Below, one piece after another: positions 26,831 to 34,267 of a stretch of DNA of 64,000 nt. The DNA is from Streptomyces sp. G-G2. Lineage in GTDB: Bacteria > Actinomycetota > Actinomycetes > Streptomycetales > Streptomycetaceae. The notes beneath the pieces are model-generated. The model did not search any database and was not told the origin of the DNA. It saw only the letters and a list, made by a program, of their open reading frames with translations. Location: NCBI RefSeq assembly GCF_030063135.1, contig NZ_JASISO010000034.1, positions 1-64,000 of the forward strand. Reading direction: 5' to 3'. Each line of letters opens with the position of its first letter. Position 1 is the stretch's first letter. The translations under genes and the position numbers were made by a program.

Positions 26831-27640
26831 ATGGCCGCCCGTACTCCCCCTCCCCCCAGCCGCCCCGTGGGCTCGGTCACGCGGGGGACCACCCACCCGA
26901 ACCGGCTCCGCCGGATGGACCGCTGGATCGCGGCCACGCACGGGGCCGCCCTGGGGCGGGCGCGGGCTCCGGTGGCGGTGGACCTGGGATACGGGGCCGC
27001 GCCGTGGACGGCGGTCGAGCTGCTGGCCCGGCTGCGGCCGGTGGCGCCGCGGGTGCGGGTGGTCGGGATCGAGATCGAACCGGCCCGGGTCGCGGGCGCG
27101 AAGCCGTACGAGCGCGAGGGGCTGAGCTTTCGCCGCGGTGGTTTCGAGGTGCCGCTGGACGGCGGCGAGCGGCCCGCGCTGATCCGGGCGGCGAACGTGC
27201 TGCGCCAGTACGACGAGGAACAGGTCGAGGCGGTGTGGCGGCGGCTGTGCGGGCGGCTGGCGCCGGGCGGGCTGCTGGTCGAGGGGACGTGTGACGAGAT
27301 CGGGCGGCGGCACGTGTGGGTGGCGCTGGGGCCGGAGGGGGCGCGCACGGTGACCTTCGCGACCCGGCTGGGCTCCCTGGAGCGCCCCTCGGACCTGGCG
27401 GAGCGGCTGCCGAAGGCGCTGATCCACCGCAATGTGCCGGGGGAGGCGGTGCACGCGTTCCTGCGGGACTTCGACCGGGCGTGGGCGGCGGCGGCCCCGT
27501 ACGCCTCGCTGGGCGCGCGGCAGCGGTGGATCCGTACGGCGCGGGCGCTGGCGGTGGACTGGCCCCTGACGGACGGGCCGAGACGGTGGCGGCAGGGGGA
27601 ACTGACGGTGCGGTGGGAGGCCCTGCGCCCATTGGGGTGA
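26831..27640 (+). CDS. Class I SAM-dependent methyltransferase
   Basis: Protein of 269 residues with a Rossmann methyltransferase fold: motif I APVAVDLGYGAAPWTAVEL, motif II VRVVGIEIEPARV, and a post-I acidic segment; later FLRDFDRAWAAAAPYASLGA is Trp/Ala-rich. It matches a conserved actinobacterial protein found opposite mshA, with no known substrate. The ATG at 26831 is 6 bases below TACCCT (leaderless type). It is divergent from mshA, with a 239-base gap that is AT-richer than average around 26765-26815. Confidence 0.82.
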   Translation: MAARTPPPPSRPVGSVTRGTTHPNRLRRMDRWIAATHGAALGRARAPVAVDLGYGAAPWTAVELLARLRPVAPRVRVVGIEIEPARVAGAKPYEREGLSFRRGGFEVPLDGGERPALIRAANVLRQYDEEQVEAVWRRLCGRLAPGGLLVEGTCDEIGRRHVWVALGPEGARTVTFATRLGSLERPSDLAERLPKALIHRNVPGEAVHAFLRDFDRAWAAAAPYASLGARQRWIRTARALAVDWPLTDGPRRWRQGELTVRWEALRPLG

Positions 27641-27903
27641 GACGCGCCAGGTGGGGAACCGGGGGCGGGGGCGGCCCGTTGAGTGCTCGGAGGGTGTCGT
27701 GGGGGCGGGTCGGGCGTGGGGTGGAGGGTGTTGGAATTCGCCGAGTCGTGGCACCATCCCGAAGGCAGTGAAAAGTTACTGATGAATAGTCAGATGTGAC
27801 TACGGATGTGAATGCGGATGCGGTAGCCGCGATCCGCCGCATCCCGTCGCACCTGACGGGCCGGACCCGACTCGGGATCCGGCGCGGGTGCCTGGGGGGG
27901 ACC

Positions 27904-29007
27904 ATGAGACGACACCGTGGCGCGTCCGCGCTCACTCTGCTCTGCGCGATGGCGATACTGACGGCCCCGGGCCTGGCGGGCACGGCGTACGCCGCCCCGA
28001 GCGCCCCCTCGTTCCCCTCTTCCCCTTCTTCTCCGGCTTCCCCCGGCGCTCCGGTGGCTCCCGAGCCGGGGGGCAAGTCGCTGGAGCAGGTGCACCAGGA
28101 GATAGAGGGGCTGTACCGGCAGGCGGGCACCGCCACGGACGCGTACAACCTCGCGGTGGGCGAGGCCAAGGCCCAGTCGGACAAGATCGTCGAGCTGGCG
28201 AAGCAGGTCGTGGCCGGGCAGGAGCGGATCGCCTCGCTCAAGAACCGCGCGGGCGCCGCCGCCCGGGCCCAGTACCGCTCGGGCGGACTGCCGCCGGGTG
28301 CGCAGCTGGCCCTGAGCGACAGCCCCAGCATGTTCCTGAACAGCGCCGACCGGCTGCGCCAGGCCGAGAAGGCCACCGCGGGCACGCTCTCGGAACTGGC
28401 GCGCGTCCAGGCCGACTTGCAGCAGTACGCGGCGGACGCGAGCGCGCACTGGCAGACCCTGGAGGCCAACCGGGTCAAGCAGGAGACCGCGAAGAAGGAG
28501 ATCGAGCAGAAGATCAAGGCCGCGGAGGAGCTGGAGAACAAGCTCCAGGCCGAGGAGAAGGCCCGGCTGATCCAGCTGGAGCAGGAGGCGCAGTACAAGG
28601 CGCAGACGGCCTGGCTGTCGGCGGGCGCGCTCAAGGAGCTCCAGGGCACGGCGTCGGAGGCGGGGAAGAAGGCGGTCCGGTTCGCCACCGCCCAGATCGG
28701 CAAGGCGTACGGGTGGGGTGACGAGGGCCCGAACACGTACGACTGCTCGGGGCTGACCTCGCAGGCGTGGCTGGCGGCGGGCAAGCCGATCCCGCGGACC
28801 TCGCAGGAGCAGCTGCGGCTGCTGCCGAAGGTGGCCGTGAAGGACATGCGGCCGGGTGACCTGATCATCTACTTCGACGACGCGAGCCATGTCGCGATGT
28901 ACATCGGCGACGGCGCGATGGTCCACGCCCCGCGTCCGGGCCGCAACATCACCATCGCGGGCGCGGGCTCCATGCCGATCAAGGCGGTCGTCCGCCCGGA
29001 CGCGTAG
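27904..29007 (+). CDS. Secreted NlpC/P60 peptidoglycan endopeptidase
   Basis: Cell-wall hydrolase of 367 residues. After a signal peptide (ending near AYA) and a Ser/Pro linker comes a long coiled coil (about 65-250; KQETAKKEIEQKIKAAEELE), then the NlpC/P60 domain with catalytic Cys281 (TYDCSGLT), His329 (DASHVAMYIG) and His341 (MVHAPRPG). It should cut D-Glu-DAP stem-peptide links, as RipA-type enzymes do, with the coiled coil restraining activity. ATG 27904 follows a GGGGGGGAC ribosome site; a GTG at 27796 would add 36 residues before the signal peptide and seems less likely. No ydaO-type riboswitch was recognised upstream. Confidence 0.9.
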   Translation: MRRHRGASALTLLCAMAILTAPGLAGTAYAAPSAPSFPSSPSSPASPGAPVAPEPGGKSLEQVHQEIEGLYRQAGTATDAYNLAVGEAKAQSDKIVELAKQVVAGQERIASLKNRAGAAARAQYRSGGLPPGAQLALSDSPSMFLNSADRLRQAEKATAGTLSELARVQADLQQYAADASAHWQTLEANRVKQETAKKEIEQKIKAAEELENKLQAEEKARLIQLEQEAQYKAQTAWLSAGALKELQGTASEAGKKAVRFATAQIGKAYGWGDEGPNTYDCSGLTSQAWLAAGKPIPRTSQEQLRLLPKVAVKDMRPGDLIIYFDDASHVAMYIGDGAMVHAPRPGRNITIAGAGSMPIKAVVRPDA

Positions 29008-29145
29008 CGGGGCGGGGGTAGTTCCGGCGGGCCGGGGGCCGGGGGCCTCCCGCGCCCCTTACGGAGCCGGGCCGGGGGCCGCCGGGCTTGGCGGGGCAGC
29101 GGAGTCCGGAGCGCCCGGTGCGGGCCGGTTCGCCCTCCGGGGGCG

Positions 29146-29275
29146 CCTCAATCGCCGGCGAGGCTCGGTGTGCCCGCCCAGGACCGGTCAGTCAGGCCCC
29201 CTCCCCCTTGCCAGCACCTCAGCATGCCCGGCACCCCGAAGCTGCCCGGCATTTCAGCCGGCCCGGCGCTTGAGG
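29146..29275. repeat. Dispersed CTCAA-CGCCGG repeat pair
   Basis: CCTCAATCGCCGGCGAGGCT (29146-29165) faces CCGGCGCTTGAGG (29263-29275). They resemble the pair at 188-252. The gap 29008-29532 between the hydrolase and the phosphatase gene has no supported gene besides this repeat and other GC-rich imperfect repeats. Confidence 0.5.
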
Positions 29276-29532
29276 GCCCGCCGGAGGCGCACCCGGCCGA
29301 AGGCACCGCCAGCCCAGGCACCCCCAGCCGGAGGCGCCCCGGCACGCGCCGCGGTGCGGGCCGCAGGCCGCCGGGCGGACCGTGACGTTGGTCATCCCAG
29401 GACGGGCCATCCACTGCGATAACGGCATATGCCGGAGGCGGCCGGCGGCCACACCATTCACGCGCCGGGCGCGGACCGCTAGGGTCGGGGCGCACGAGCG
29501 CACCCTCGGGGGGAGGGAAGGAACCGGAGACG

Positions 29533-30846
29533 ATGCCCGCATCCGTACCGCGGCAGAGGGACACCCCGCCCGCGGAGAGCGGTCAGGGCCGCCTGCCCGC
29601 CCCGCACGCCGCCGTACCGCCACAACCGGGCGGAGGCACGGCGTCATCCGCCACGCCCGCCACGACTCCGCAGGCGCTGACCCTGCTGGTCATCCAGGAC
29701 GACCCCGCGGGCGGTCTCACCGTCCCCGAGATCCTCGACGCCGACGGCCACCGCATCCGGATCCGCACCGCCCGCAACCTCACCGAGGCGACGCGGCTGC
29801 TCACCCACGACGTGCACTGCATCCTGCTCGACCTGTCCCTCCCGGGCAGCGGCGGCGGGGACAACGAGCTGACCACCCTGCACCAGGTGCTCCGCATGGC
29901 CCCGCGCCACGCCGTCCTCGTGCTGACCGCCGAGGCCGACGCCGAGCGCGCCGCCGAGGCGGTGCGGGTCGGCGCCCAGGACTTCCTCTTCCGCAGCGAA
30001 CTGGACGGACGCCTGTTGAGCCGCGCCATCCGGTACGCGGTGGAACGAAAACGCGCCGACATCGCCCAGTACAAGCTGGCCGAGTCCCGGCTGCGCGCCC
30101 AGGAGAACGCCCGGCTGGAGCGCGGGCTGCTGCCCCACCCCCTGCTGGAGGGCTCCGACCTGCGCTTCGCCGCCCGCTACCACGCGGGCCGCAGCCGGGC
30201 CCTGCTCGGCGGGGACTTCTACGACACCGTCCGCACCCCCGACGGCACGGTCCACGCGATGATCGGCGACGTCTGCGGCCACGGCCCCGACGAGGCCGCC
30301 CTCGGTGTGGAGCTGCGCATCGCCTGGCGCGCGCTGACCCTGGCGGGCCTGTGCGGGGACGACCTGCTCGCGACGCTCCAGGAGGTCCTGGAGGTGGAAC
30401 GTCCCTGCGAGGAGATCTTCGCGACGCTCTGCACCGTGGACATCTCCCCGGACGGCCGCCGCGCGGGCCTGTGCCTGGCGGGTCATCCCGCCCCGCTCAT
30501 ATCCCGGCCGGGCCGCCCCGCGCGGCTCCTGCCCTACGAGGACAGCGGCCCGGCACTGGGACTGCTGCCCCGGGCCCGCTGGCCCCGCCGCCAGGTCGAC
30601 CTGGGCGGCACCTGGAGCCTGATGCTCTACACCGACGGTCTGATCGAAGGCCGGATCGGCGCCGGGCGCGAACGCCTCGGCCAGGACGGCATGATCGAGA
30701 TGATCAACCGCCACCTCGACGCGGGCCTGCGCGGCGAGCGGCTGCTGGAAGCGGCCGTGAGCGAGGCCCGCCGCCTCAACGGGGGCGAACTCACCGACGA
30801 TGTGGCCGTCGTCCTCCTGGACCGCCTGGACCGCGCGACCGGCTGA
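29533..30846 (+). CDS. Receiver-PP2C (SpoIIE-type) phosphatase
   Basis: Protein of 437 residues. The first 48 are disordered. A receiver-like domain follows (LTLLVIQDDPAG, acceptor Asp in CILLDLSLPGSGG, VLVLTAEADAE, QDFLFRSELDG with the Lys position not obvious). A short coiled linker (YKLAESRLRAQENARLERG) leads to a SpoIIE/RsbU-type PP2C domain with metal-binding Asp in LLGGDFYDT and IGDVCGHGPDEAA, and the C-terminal DDVAVVLLDR. Such proteins dephosphorylate anti-anti-sigma factors in partner-switching pathways. No kinase or anti-sigma gene is adjacent. ATG 29533 has a GGAG site. Confidence 0.88.
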   Translation: MPASVPRQRDTPPAESGQGRLPAPHAAVPPQPGGGTASSATPATTPQALTLLVIQDDPAGGLTVPEILDADGHRIRIRTARNLTEATRLLTHDVHCILLDLSLPGSGGGDNELTTLHQVLRMAPRHAVLVLTAEADAERAAEAVRVGAQDFLFRSELDGRLLSRAIRYAVERKRADIAQYKLAESRLRAQENARLERGLLPHPLLEGSDLRFAARYHAGRSRALLGGDFYDTVRTPDGTVHAMIGDVCGHGPDEAALGVELRIAWRALTLAGLCGDDLLATLQEVLEVERPCEEIFATLCTVDISPDGRRAGLCLAGHPAPLISRPGRPARLLPYEDSGPALGLLPRARWPRRQVDLGGTWSLMLYTDGLIEGRIGAGRERLGQDGMIEMINRHLDAGLRGERLLEAAVSEARRLNGGELTDDVAVVLLDRLDRATG

Positions 30847-30868
30847 CCCGCGGGTCGACCGGGCGGCC

Positions 30869-30940
30869 GACCCGCTGACCCGCTGACCTACGGACCTACG
30901 GACCTACGGACCTGCTGACCTGCTGACCTGCTGACCGCTA
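30869..30940. repeat. 8-bp minisatellite in three blocks
   Basis: Nine head-to-tail octamers: GACCCGCT twice, GACCTACG three times, GACCTGCT three times, then a partial GACCGCTA. It begins 23 bases after the phosphatase stop and ends 36 bases before the convergent DUF2516 stop. Confidence 0.85.
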
Positions 30941-30975
30941 GTCGGTCTGCGGGGCGGCCGACCGGCCGACTGCCG

Positions 30976-31314
30976 CTATCGCCCGCCGTTGTACGGCCCG
31001 TACGGACCGTCGCTGCTGCTGCCGCCGCTGCGCCGCCCGCCGCCCGAGACCGCCTTGAGGGCCGGCCGTACGTCGACGAAGAAGACGATGCTGGCGACCA
31101 GCCCGGCGATCTGCAGGAACAGCATCCCGAGCAGGAAGTCCACCAGGACGGTCACCCCCAGGAGCACCAGCCAGAAGGTCTTGGTCTGCTTGCCCGCGGC
31201 CCGGTACGCGTCCTCACGGGCCAGCAGCGCCAGGACGAACGCCCCGACGGCGAGCAGCAGCATGGCGTACCCCAGCAGAGGGAGCACCCCATTGTCGAAA
31301 CCCTGCATCAACAT
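30976..31314 (-). CDS. DUF2516 small membrane protein
   Basis: Membrane protein of 112 residues with three hydrophobic helices (GYAMLLLAVGAFVLALLA, FWLVLLGVTVLVDFLLGMLF, IAGLVASIVFFVDVRPAL) and a Gly/Ser/Tyr-rich C-terminus. The layout fits the actinobacterial DUF2516 family, which has no assigned function. Starts at 31314 or 31308 are both ATG; I use 31314, with AGAAGG upstream. It follows the HbhA-like gene on the same strand beyond two hairpins. Confidence 0.8.
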   Translation of the reverse strand: MLMQGFDNGVLPLLGYAMLLLAVGAFVLALLAREDAYRAAGKQTKTFWLVLLGVTVLVDFLLGMLFLQIAGLVASIVFFVDVRPALKAVSGGGRRSGGSSSDGPYGPYNGGR

Positions 31315-31398
31315 CGACTCGACCGCCTTCTCGCGCGTGCTTGCGTCGGACCGCCCCCGCTCCCACGCTACCGGCTGGGCGATCCCGTGGAAGGTCAA

Positions 31399-31430
31399 CG
31401 GACCGGGCACCCGCAAAGGTGCCCGGTCCG
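31399..31430 (-). terminator. Terminator between HbhA-like and DUF2516 genes
   Basis: CGGACCGGGCACC pairs with GGTGCCCGGTCCG, a perfect 13-bp stem with loop CGCAAA. Confidence 0.8.
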
Positions 31431-31452
31431 CCGACTGTCCGTTTCCCGATGT

Positions 31453-31470
31453 CCGGGCCGTTCGGCCCGG
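31453..31470 (-). terminator. Hairpin at HbhA-like gene stop
   Basis: CCGGGCCG-TT-CGGCCCGG, an 8-bp stem 5 bases past the stop at 31476; with the next hairpin it forms a tandem terminator. Confidence 0.65.
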
Positions 31471-31475
31471 GTGAC

Positions 31476-32057
31476 TCAGCTGGCGTCGTCGGACGCGGTG
31501 GCGGCGGCCTTCTTGGCCGTGTTCTTGCGCACCGTGGTCCGCTTCGCGGCGGGCTTCTCCTCGGCGGCGGCCTCGGGGGCCGTCTCGGGAGCGGCCTGCG
31601 CGGCGGGCGCCGGGACGGGAGCGGGGGCCTCGACCTCCGCGGCGATGTCGACGATCTCGTCGGCGACCTCCCCGCGCCATGCGCGTACGGCCTGCTCGCC
31701 GTGCTCGGCGACCTTGTCGTACGTCTCCTTGGCACGCACCGCGTACTCCGCCGCGACGCCCACCCCGCGCAGCGCCAGGTCCTGCGCGCTCTCGCCGAGC
31801 TTCTTCGGGTCCAGGGCGCCGAACACCTCGGCGACCTTCGCCGTCACCGCTTCCTGGGCCTCGCGGGCCTTCTCCTGCACGACCTTCGGGTCGGTGTTCT
31901 TCACGGCCTCGATCCGCGCCGGGGCCTCGGCCCGCAGCTGCTCGATGAGCCCGGGCACCTTGCGGGCCTGCTGGACGGCGAGGTCGGCGGTACCGGCGGC
32001 GAAGTAGAGCGGCGTCGGGTCGGTGAGGGTCTTCTTCAGGTCATCGGCGATGGCCAT
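31476..32057 (-). CDS. HbhA-like helical protein
   Basis: Protein of 193 residues, almost all helix. The first 150 residues (DDLKKTLTDPTPLYFAAGTA, VQQARKVPGLIEQLRAEAPA, ETYDKVAEHGEQAVRAWRGE) resemble heparin-binding haemagglutinin HbhA of mycobacteria, followed by an Ala/Pro/Glu linker and a basic Lys/Ala tail (KRTTVRKNTAKKAAATA). In mycobacteria the Lys tail binds glycosaminoglycans; in Streptomyces the role is unknown. No signal peptide. ATG 32057 has GGGAGGA 9 bases upstream. It lies just downstream of the XRE regulator, the usual actinobacterial pairing, and may be its target. Confidence 0.82.
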   Translation of the reverse strand: MAIADDLKKTLTDPTPLYFAAGTADLAVQQARKVPGLIEQLRAEAPARIEAVKNTDPKVVQEKAREAQEAVTAKVAEVFGALDPKKLGESAQDLALRGVGVAAEYAVRAKETYDKVAEHGEQAVRAWRGEVADEIVDIAAEVEAPAPVPAPAAQAAPETAPEAAAEEKPAAKRTTVRKNTAKKAAATASDDAS

Positions 32058-32096
32058 GTGCGGGTCCTCCCGGATCACAGGTCGGTCAGTTCGTCT

Positions 32097-32165
32097 GGTT
32101 CGTGGTTCGTGGTTCGTCTAGCTCGGCTGGCTCGGCTGGCTCGGCTGGCTCGGCTGGCTCGGCTG
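32097..32165. repeat. 7-bp x3 and 9-bp x5 tandem repeats at XRE 3' end
   Basis: GGTTCGT occurs three times (32097-32117) beyond the XRE stop, and GCTCGGCTG five times (32121-32165) inside it. The latter encodes the Pro-Ser-Gln tail of the protein, so tail length may vary between strains. Confidence 0.85.
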
Positions 32166-32570
32166 GGGCATCGTGTCGCCGTCGGCAGCGCTGCGGGCAC
32201 CGTCAGGGGAACTGCCGGCGTCATCGAGCACGTTCTCCTTGCGGAACGACTCGTAGATCTGGAGCAGCACCTGCTTCTGCCGCTCGTTGATCGACGGGTC
32301 GGCGAGGATGACGGCGCGCGTCTCCACCTCGTCCCGGTCCCGTTCCTCAAGGATCCCGGCCTGCACGTACAGCGTCTCGGCGGAGATCCGCAGTGCCTTG
32401 GCGAGCTGCTGGAGGATGTCCGCGCTCGGCTTGCGCAGCCCGCGCTCGATCTGGCTGAGGTACGGGTTGGACACCCCCGCCGCCTCGGCCAGCTGCCGCA
32501 GCGAGAGCTGCGCCTGCCTCCGCTGATCACGAAGGTAGCCGCCGAGATTGCCGACGTTGAGCGATGCCAT
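32118..32570 (-). CDS. XRE-family transcriptional regulator
   Basis: DNA-binding protein of 150 residues. The N-terminal helix-turn-helix is clear: LGGYLRDQRRQAQLSLRQLA, AEAAGVSNPYLSQIERGLRK, PSADILQQLAKALRI. A helical segment follows (NERQKQVLLQIYESFRKENV) and then a disordered tail of Pro-Ser-Gln repeats from the 9-bp tandem array. ATG 32570 (MASLNVGNLGG) is preferred; ATG 32588 is the alternative. A perfect 30-bp palindrome lies 25 bases upstream, an obvious autoregulatory operator. The HbhA-like gene follows 60 bases downstream on the same strand. Confidence 0.88.
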   Translation of the reverse strand: MASLNVGNLGGYLRDQRRQAQLSLRQLAEAAGVSNPYLSQIERGLRKPSADILQQLAKALRISAETLYVQAGILEERDRDEVETRAVILADPSINERQKQVLLQIYESFRKENVLDDAGSSPDGARSAADGDTMPQPSQPSQPSQPSQPS

Positions 32571-32594
32571 GCCCCGATCCTGCCGCACCTTGCT

Positions 32595-32624
32595 AGCTAT
32601 TGCAAGCAGTTGCTTGCAATAGCT
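32595..32624. promoter_or_regulatory. 30-bp palindromic operator before XRE gene
   Basis: AGCTATTGCAAGCA-GT-TGCTTGCAATAGCT: 14-base arms, no mismatch, 2-base centre. It is AT-rich against the local background and ends 24 bases before the left end of the transposon. Confidence 0.75.
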
Positions 32625-32643
32625 CCCATGGCGGGACCGCAGC

Positions 32644-32648
32644 CGAAG
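32644..32648. repeat. Left target-site duplication CGAAG
   Basis: CGAAG directly before the left terminal repeat; the same five bases follow the right end at 40021-40025. A 5-bp duplication is the hallmark of Tn7-family insertion. Confidence 0.9.
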
Positions 32649-32696
32649 TGTGACTCGCAGCGATAACTGTCACTTCGCAGAGGTTTCTGTCACCAG
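32649..32696. repeat. Left end: terminal repeat and second site
   Basis: The terminal 25-mer contains site L1 (CTCGCAGCGATAACTGTCAC, from 32654). A related copy L2, TTCGCAGAGGTTTCTGTCAC, starts at 32674; they share TCGCAG and CTGTCAC at the same spacing. These are the expected transposase-binding sites. Confidence 0.8.
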
Positions 32697-32723
32697 CCGT
32701 CCGTAGCCGCCGAGCTTGTTGAG

Positions 32724-32766
32724 CCGGGACCCGATGGTTGGAACCTGGCCACGAGAGTTGGAACTG
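32724..32766. repeat. GGTTCCAAC-type repeats, left copies
   Basis: Two ~22-bp units, CCGGGACCCGATGGTTGGAA... (32724-32745) and GGCCACGAGAGTTGGAACTG (32747-32766). The first is an inverted match (about 18 of 22) to 33494-33515. They differ from the repeats of this element's own ends and look like an end of another Tn7-like element. Confidence 0.55.
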
Positions 32767-32786
32767 GCGGATGGCAGAATGCGGGC

Positions 32787-33284
32787 ATGCGCTCTGACGT
32801 CACGCTTCGGCCGCTCGATGAGGATCTGCTGCGAGAGCTATTGGAGGCTGCCGTGGCCGATGCGGATCCCCGTGAGGTGATGCCGCCGGTGGCTGGACCC
32901 GCCGGATGGACAGCCGAGCGTCGTATCGCCTTCTTGGCGTTTCATCGGTCGAGGTCGCTGGCAGTCGTGCCGGTGGAGACCACCTATGCCATCGTCGTGG
33001 GGAAGACAGTGGTGGGAGCTGCACGACTGTGTCCGATGGAGGAGGCGAAGCACGCGGTCGAAGCCGGGGTGTGGATCGGACGTTCCCACCGTGGCAACGG
33101 CGTCGGCGGTGCAGTGCTTGGGCACCTCCTAGCCCTCGGACGCGCTGACGGATTCGATTCGCTGTTCGTGAGCACCAAGCCGGATAACACGGCCGTCCAC
33201 CGACTTCTCGCAGCACGTGGCGTCGACCTCGTCCGTGAAGGCGACACCGTACAGGCATGGGTAGATCTCACTGCTGTCAAGTAG
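32787..33284 (+). CDS. GNAT acetyltransferase (transposon cargo)
   Basis: Cytoplasmic acetyltransferase of 165 residues. The GNAT core is visible: strand AIVVGKTVVGAARL, AGVWIGRSHRGNGVGGAVLG with the acetyl-CoA loop RGNGVG, and TKPDNTAVHRLLAARGVDLV, the standard motif B. It resembles RimJ/RimL-type and aminoglycoside-type transferases, but the substrate cannot be told. It is the first gene at the left end of the Tn7-like element, so it is accessory. ATG 32787 follows CAGAAT by 6 bases, a possible leaderless start. Base composition is lower in GC at third positions than in core genes, in keeping with acquisition. Confidence 0.85.
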   Translation: MRSDVTLRPLDEDLLRELLEAAVADADPREVMPPVAGPAGWTAERRIAFLAFHRSRSLAVVPVETTYAIVVGKTVVGAARLCPMEEAKHAVEAGVWIGRSHRGNGVGGAVLGHLLALGRADGFDSLFVSTKPDNTAVHRLLAARGVDLVREGDTVQAWVDLTAVK

Positions 33285-33385
33285 TAGTGATCGGGGCTTG
33301 TTTCAGCACCCGTCGGCCTTCGCCGTCCGGCTCATGCCGCCCAGGAAATCGTCTACCCCCACTGCGGCCTCAGGATCGCCGGAAA

Positions 33386-33458
33386 CTGGTGCCAACAAGA
33401 CTGACAACTCGCCGCTGGTTGCAAGAAGCGTGACCATCTGGTGCCAATAAGCGTGTCC
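33386..33458. repeat. CTGGTGCCAA-type repeat array
   Basis: Three related ~21-bp units: CTGGTGCCAACAAGACTGAC (33386), CTGGTTGCAAGAAGCGTGAC (33415) and CTGGTGCCAATAAGCGTGTC (33438), spaced 29 and 23 bases. The array has the look of transposase-binding sites at a Tn7-type end, but of a different specificity. Confidence 0.55.
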
Positions 33459-33493
33459 CACGTCCCCGAGATGGCCAGTTCACCGCGCCCTAC

Positions 33494-33531
33494 GGTTCCA
33501 ACTATCGTGTCTCGGCTCACTTGTTGGAACC
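33494..33531. repeat. GGTTCCAAC-type repeats, right copies
   Basis: GGTTCCAACTATCGTGTCTC (from 33494) is followed by the inverted unit ending TTGTTGGAACC (33531). It mirrors the copies at 32724-32766, so the GNAT cargo gene is bracketed by this family. The gap 33285-33656 has no gene. Confidence 0.5.
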
Positions 33532-33656
33532 GGAGTACTCCAGCACTGAAATCAATCTGGGCTTGGGGTGTGGCCCAAAATGATCAGATGTCTGCCGCCA
33601 CGGCCTGGTAGAACCGGGTCCGAGTGGCAGTTGGGCCACGAGGCTCTGGGGGCGTT

Positions 33657-34238
33657 ATGTCGGGACCGGCAGTTGGACTGTGGCTATTCGAACCATGCGG
33701 GTTCGCGGACATCCTGGCCGATGTGGTCCCGTGGTTGGAGACCTTCTGCGAGCCGGTGGAGGCCAAGGCCAGCGGTGACGCGGATTTCTGGGTGCGAGAC
33801 GGTTCGACCCTGGGCCTGCAGGCCTTCGACCCGGCCGGCGTCGGCGTGTTCTTCCTGTCGGAGGACGAGGAGATGCCTGCCGAGGACGAGGACTACTCGG
33901 CTTTCTCGCGACCACCAGTGCAGGGGCTGATAGCCGGTGCCGGCTGCTCGGGGCCGGTGAACCACGTGCTGCTCGGCCACCTGACGCTCGCTCTCGCCCG
34001 CCGTCTCGATGCGCTGGTCGATTTCGACGGCCTCCTGAGTGGTCACCGCACCGCGGGAGACGACACGAGCGACGAGGCAGTCCTGGCCCGGGCGAGAGCA
34101 CTGGCGTCAGATCTCCCGGGGAGGCTGGCGGAGGTCTCCTATGACACCGGCGGTGGGGGCCGGTGGTTTCGACATGTCGGGGACGTGGAGTTCCTGGAAG
34201 CCTGGCTGCAACATCCCGACTTCCACTTGATCAAGTAG
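33657..34238 (+). CDS. DUF6368-like hypothetical protein (transposon cargo)
   Basis: Soluble acidic protein of 193 residues beginning SGPAVGLWLFEPCG. Segments ADILADVVPWLETFCEPVE, DFWVRDGSTLGLQAFDPAG, LLGHLTLALARRLDALVDFD and a C-terminal GGRWFRHVGDVEFLEAWLQH are like a Streptomyces family that I recall as DUF6368. No function is known; such small proteins are sometimes found among immunity or phage-defence genes, but nothing here shows that. ATG 33657 is preferred over the upstream GTG at 33624 because similarity starts there. It converges with tniQ 29 bases away. Confidence 0.75.
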   Translation: MSGPAVGLWLFEPCGFADILADVVPWLETFCEPVEAKASGDADFWVRDGSTLGLQAFDPAGVGVFFLSEDEEMPAEDEDYSAFSRPPVQGLIAGAGCSGPVNHVLLGHLTLALARRLDALVDFDGLLSGHRTAGDDTSDEAVLARARALASDLPGRLAEVSYDTGGGGRWFRHVGDVEFLEAWLQHPDFHLIK

Positions 34239-34267
34239 CGCTTCAGCCTCGATCATCGCGTCCGGGC

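Noticed and set aside
27720..27903. c-di-AMP (ydaO) riboswitch before the NlpC/P60 gene
   Set aside because: Such switches precede many Streptomyces cell-wall hydrolases, but I could not find the conserved core here.
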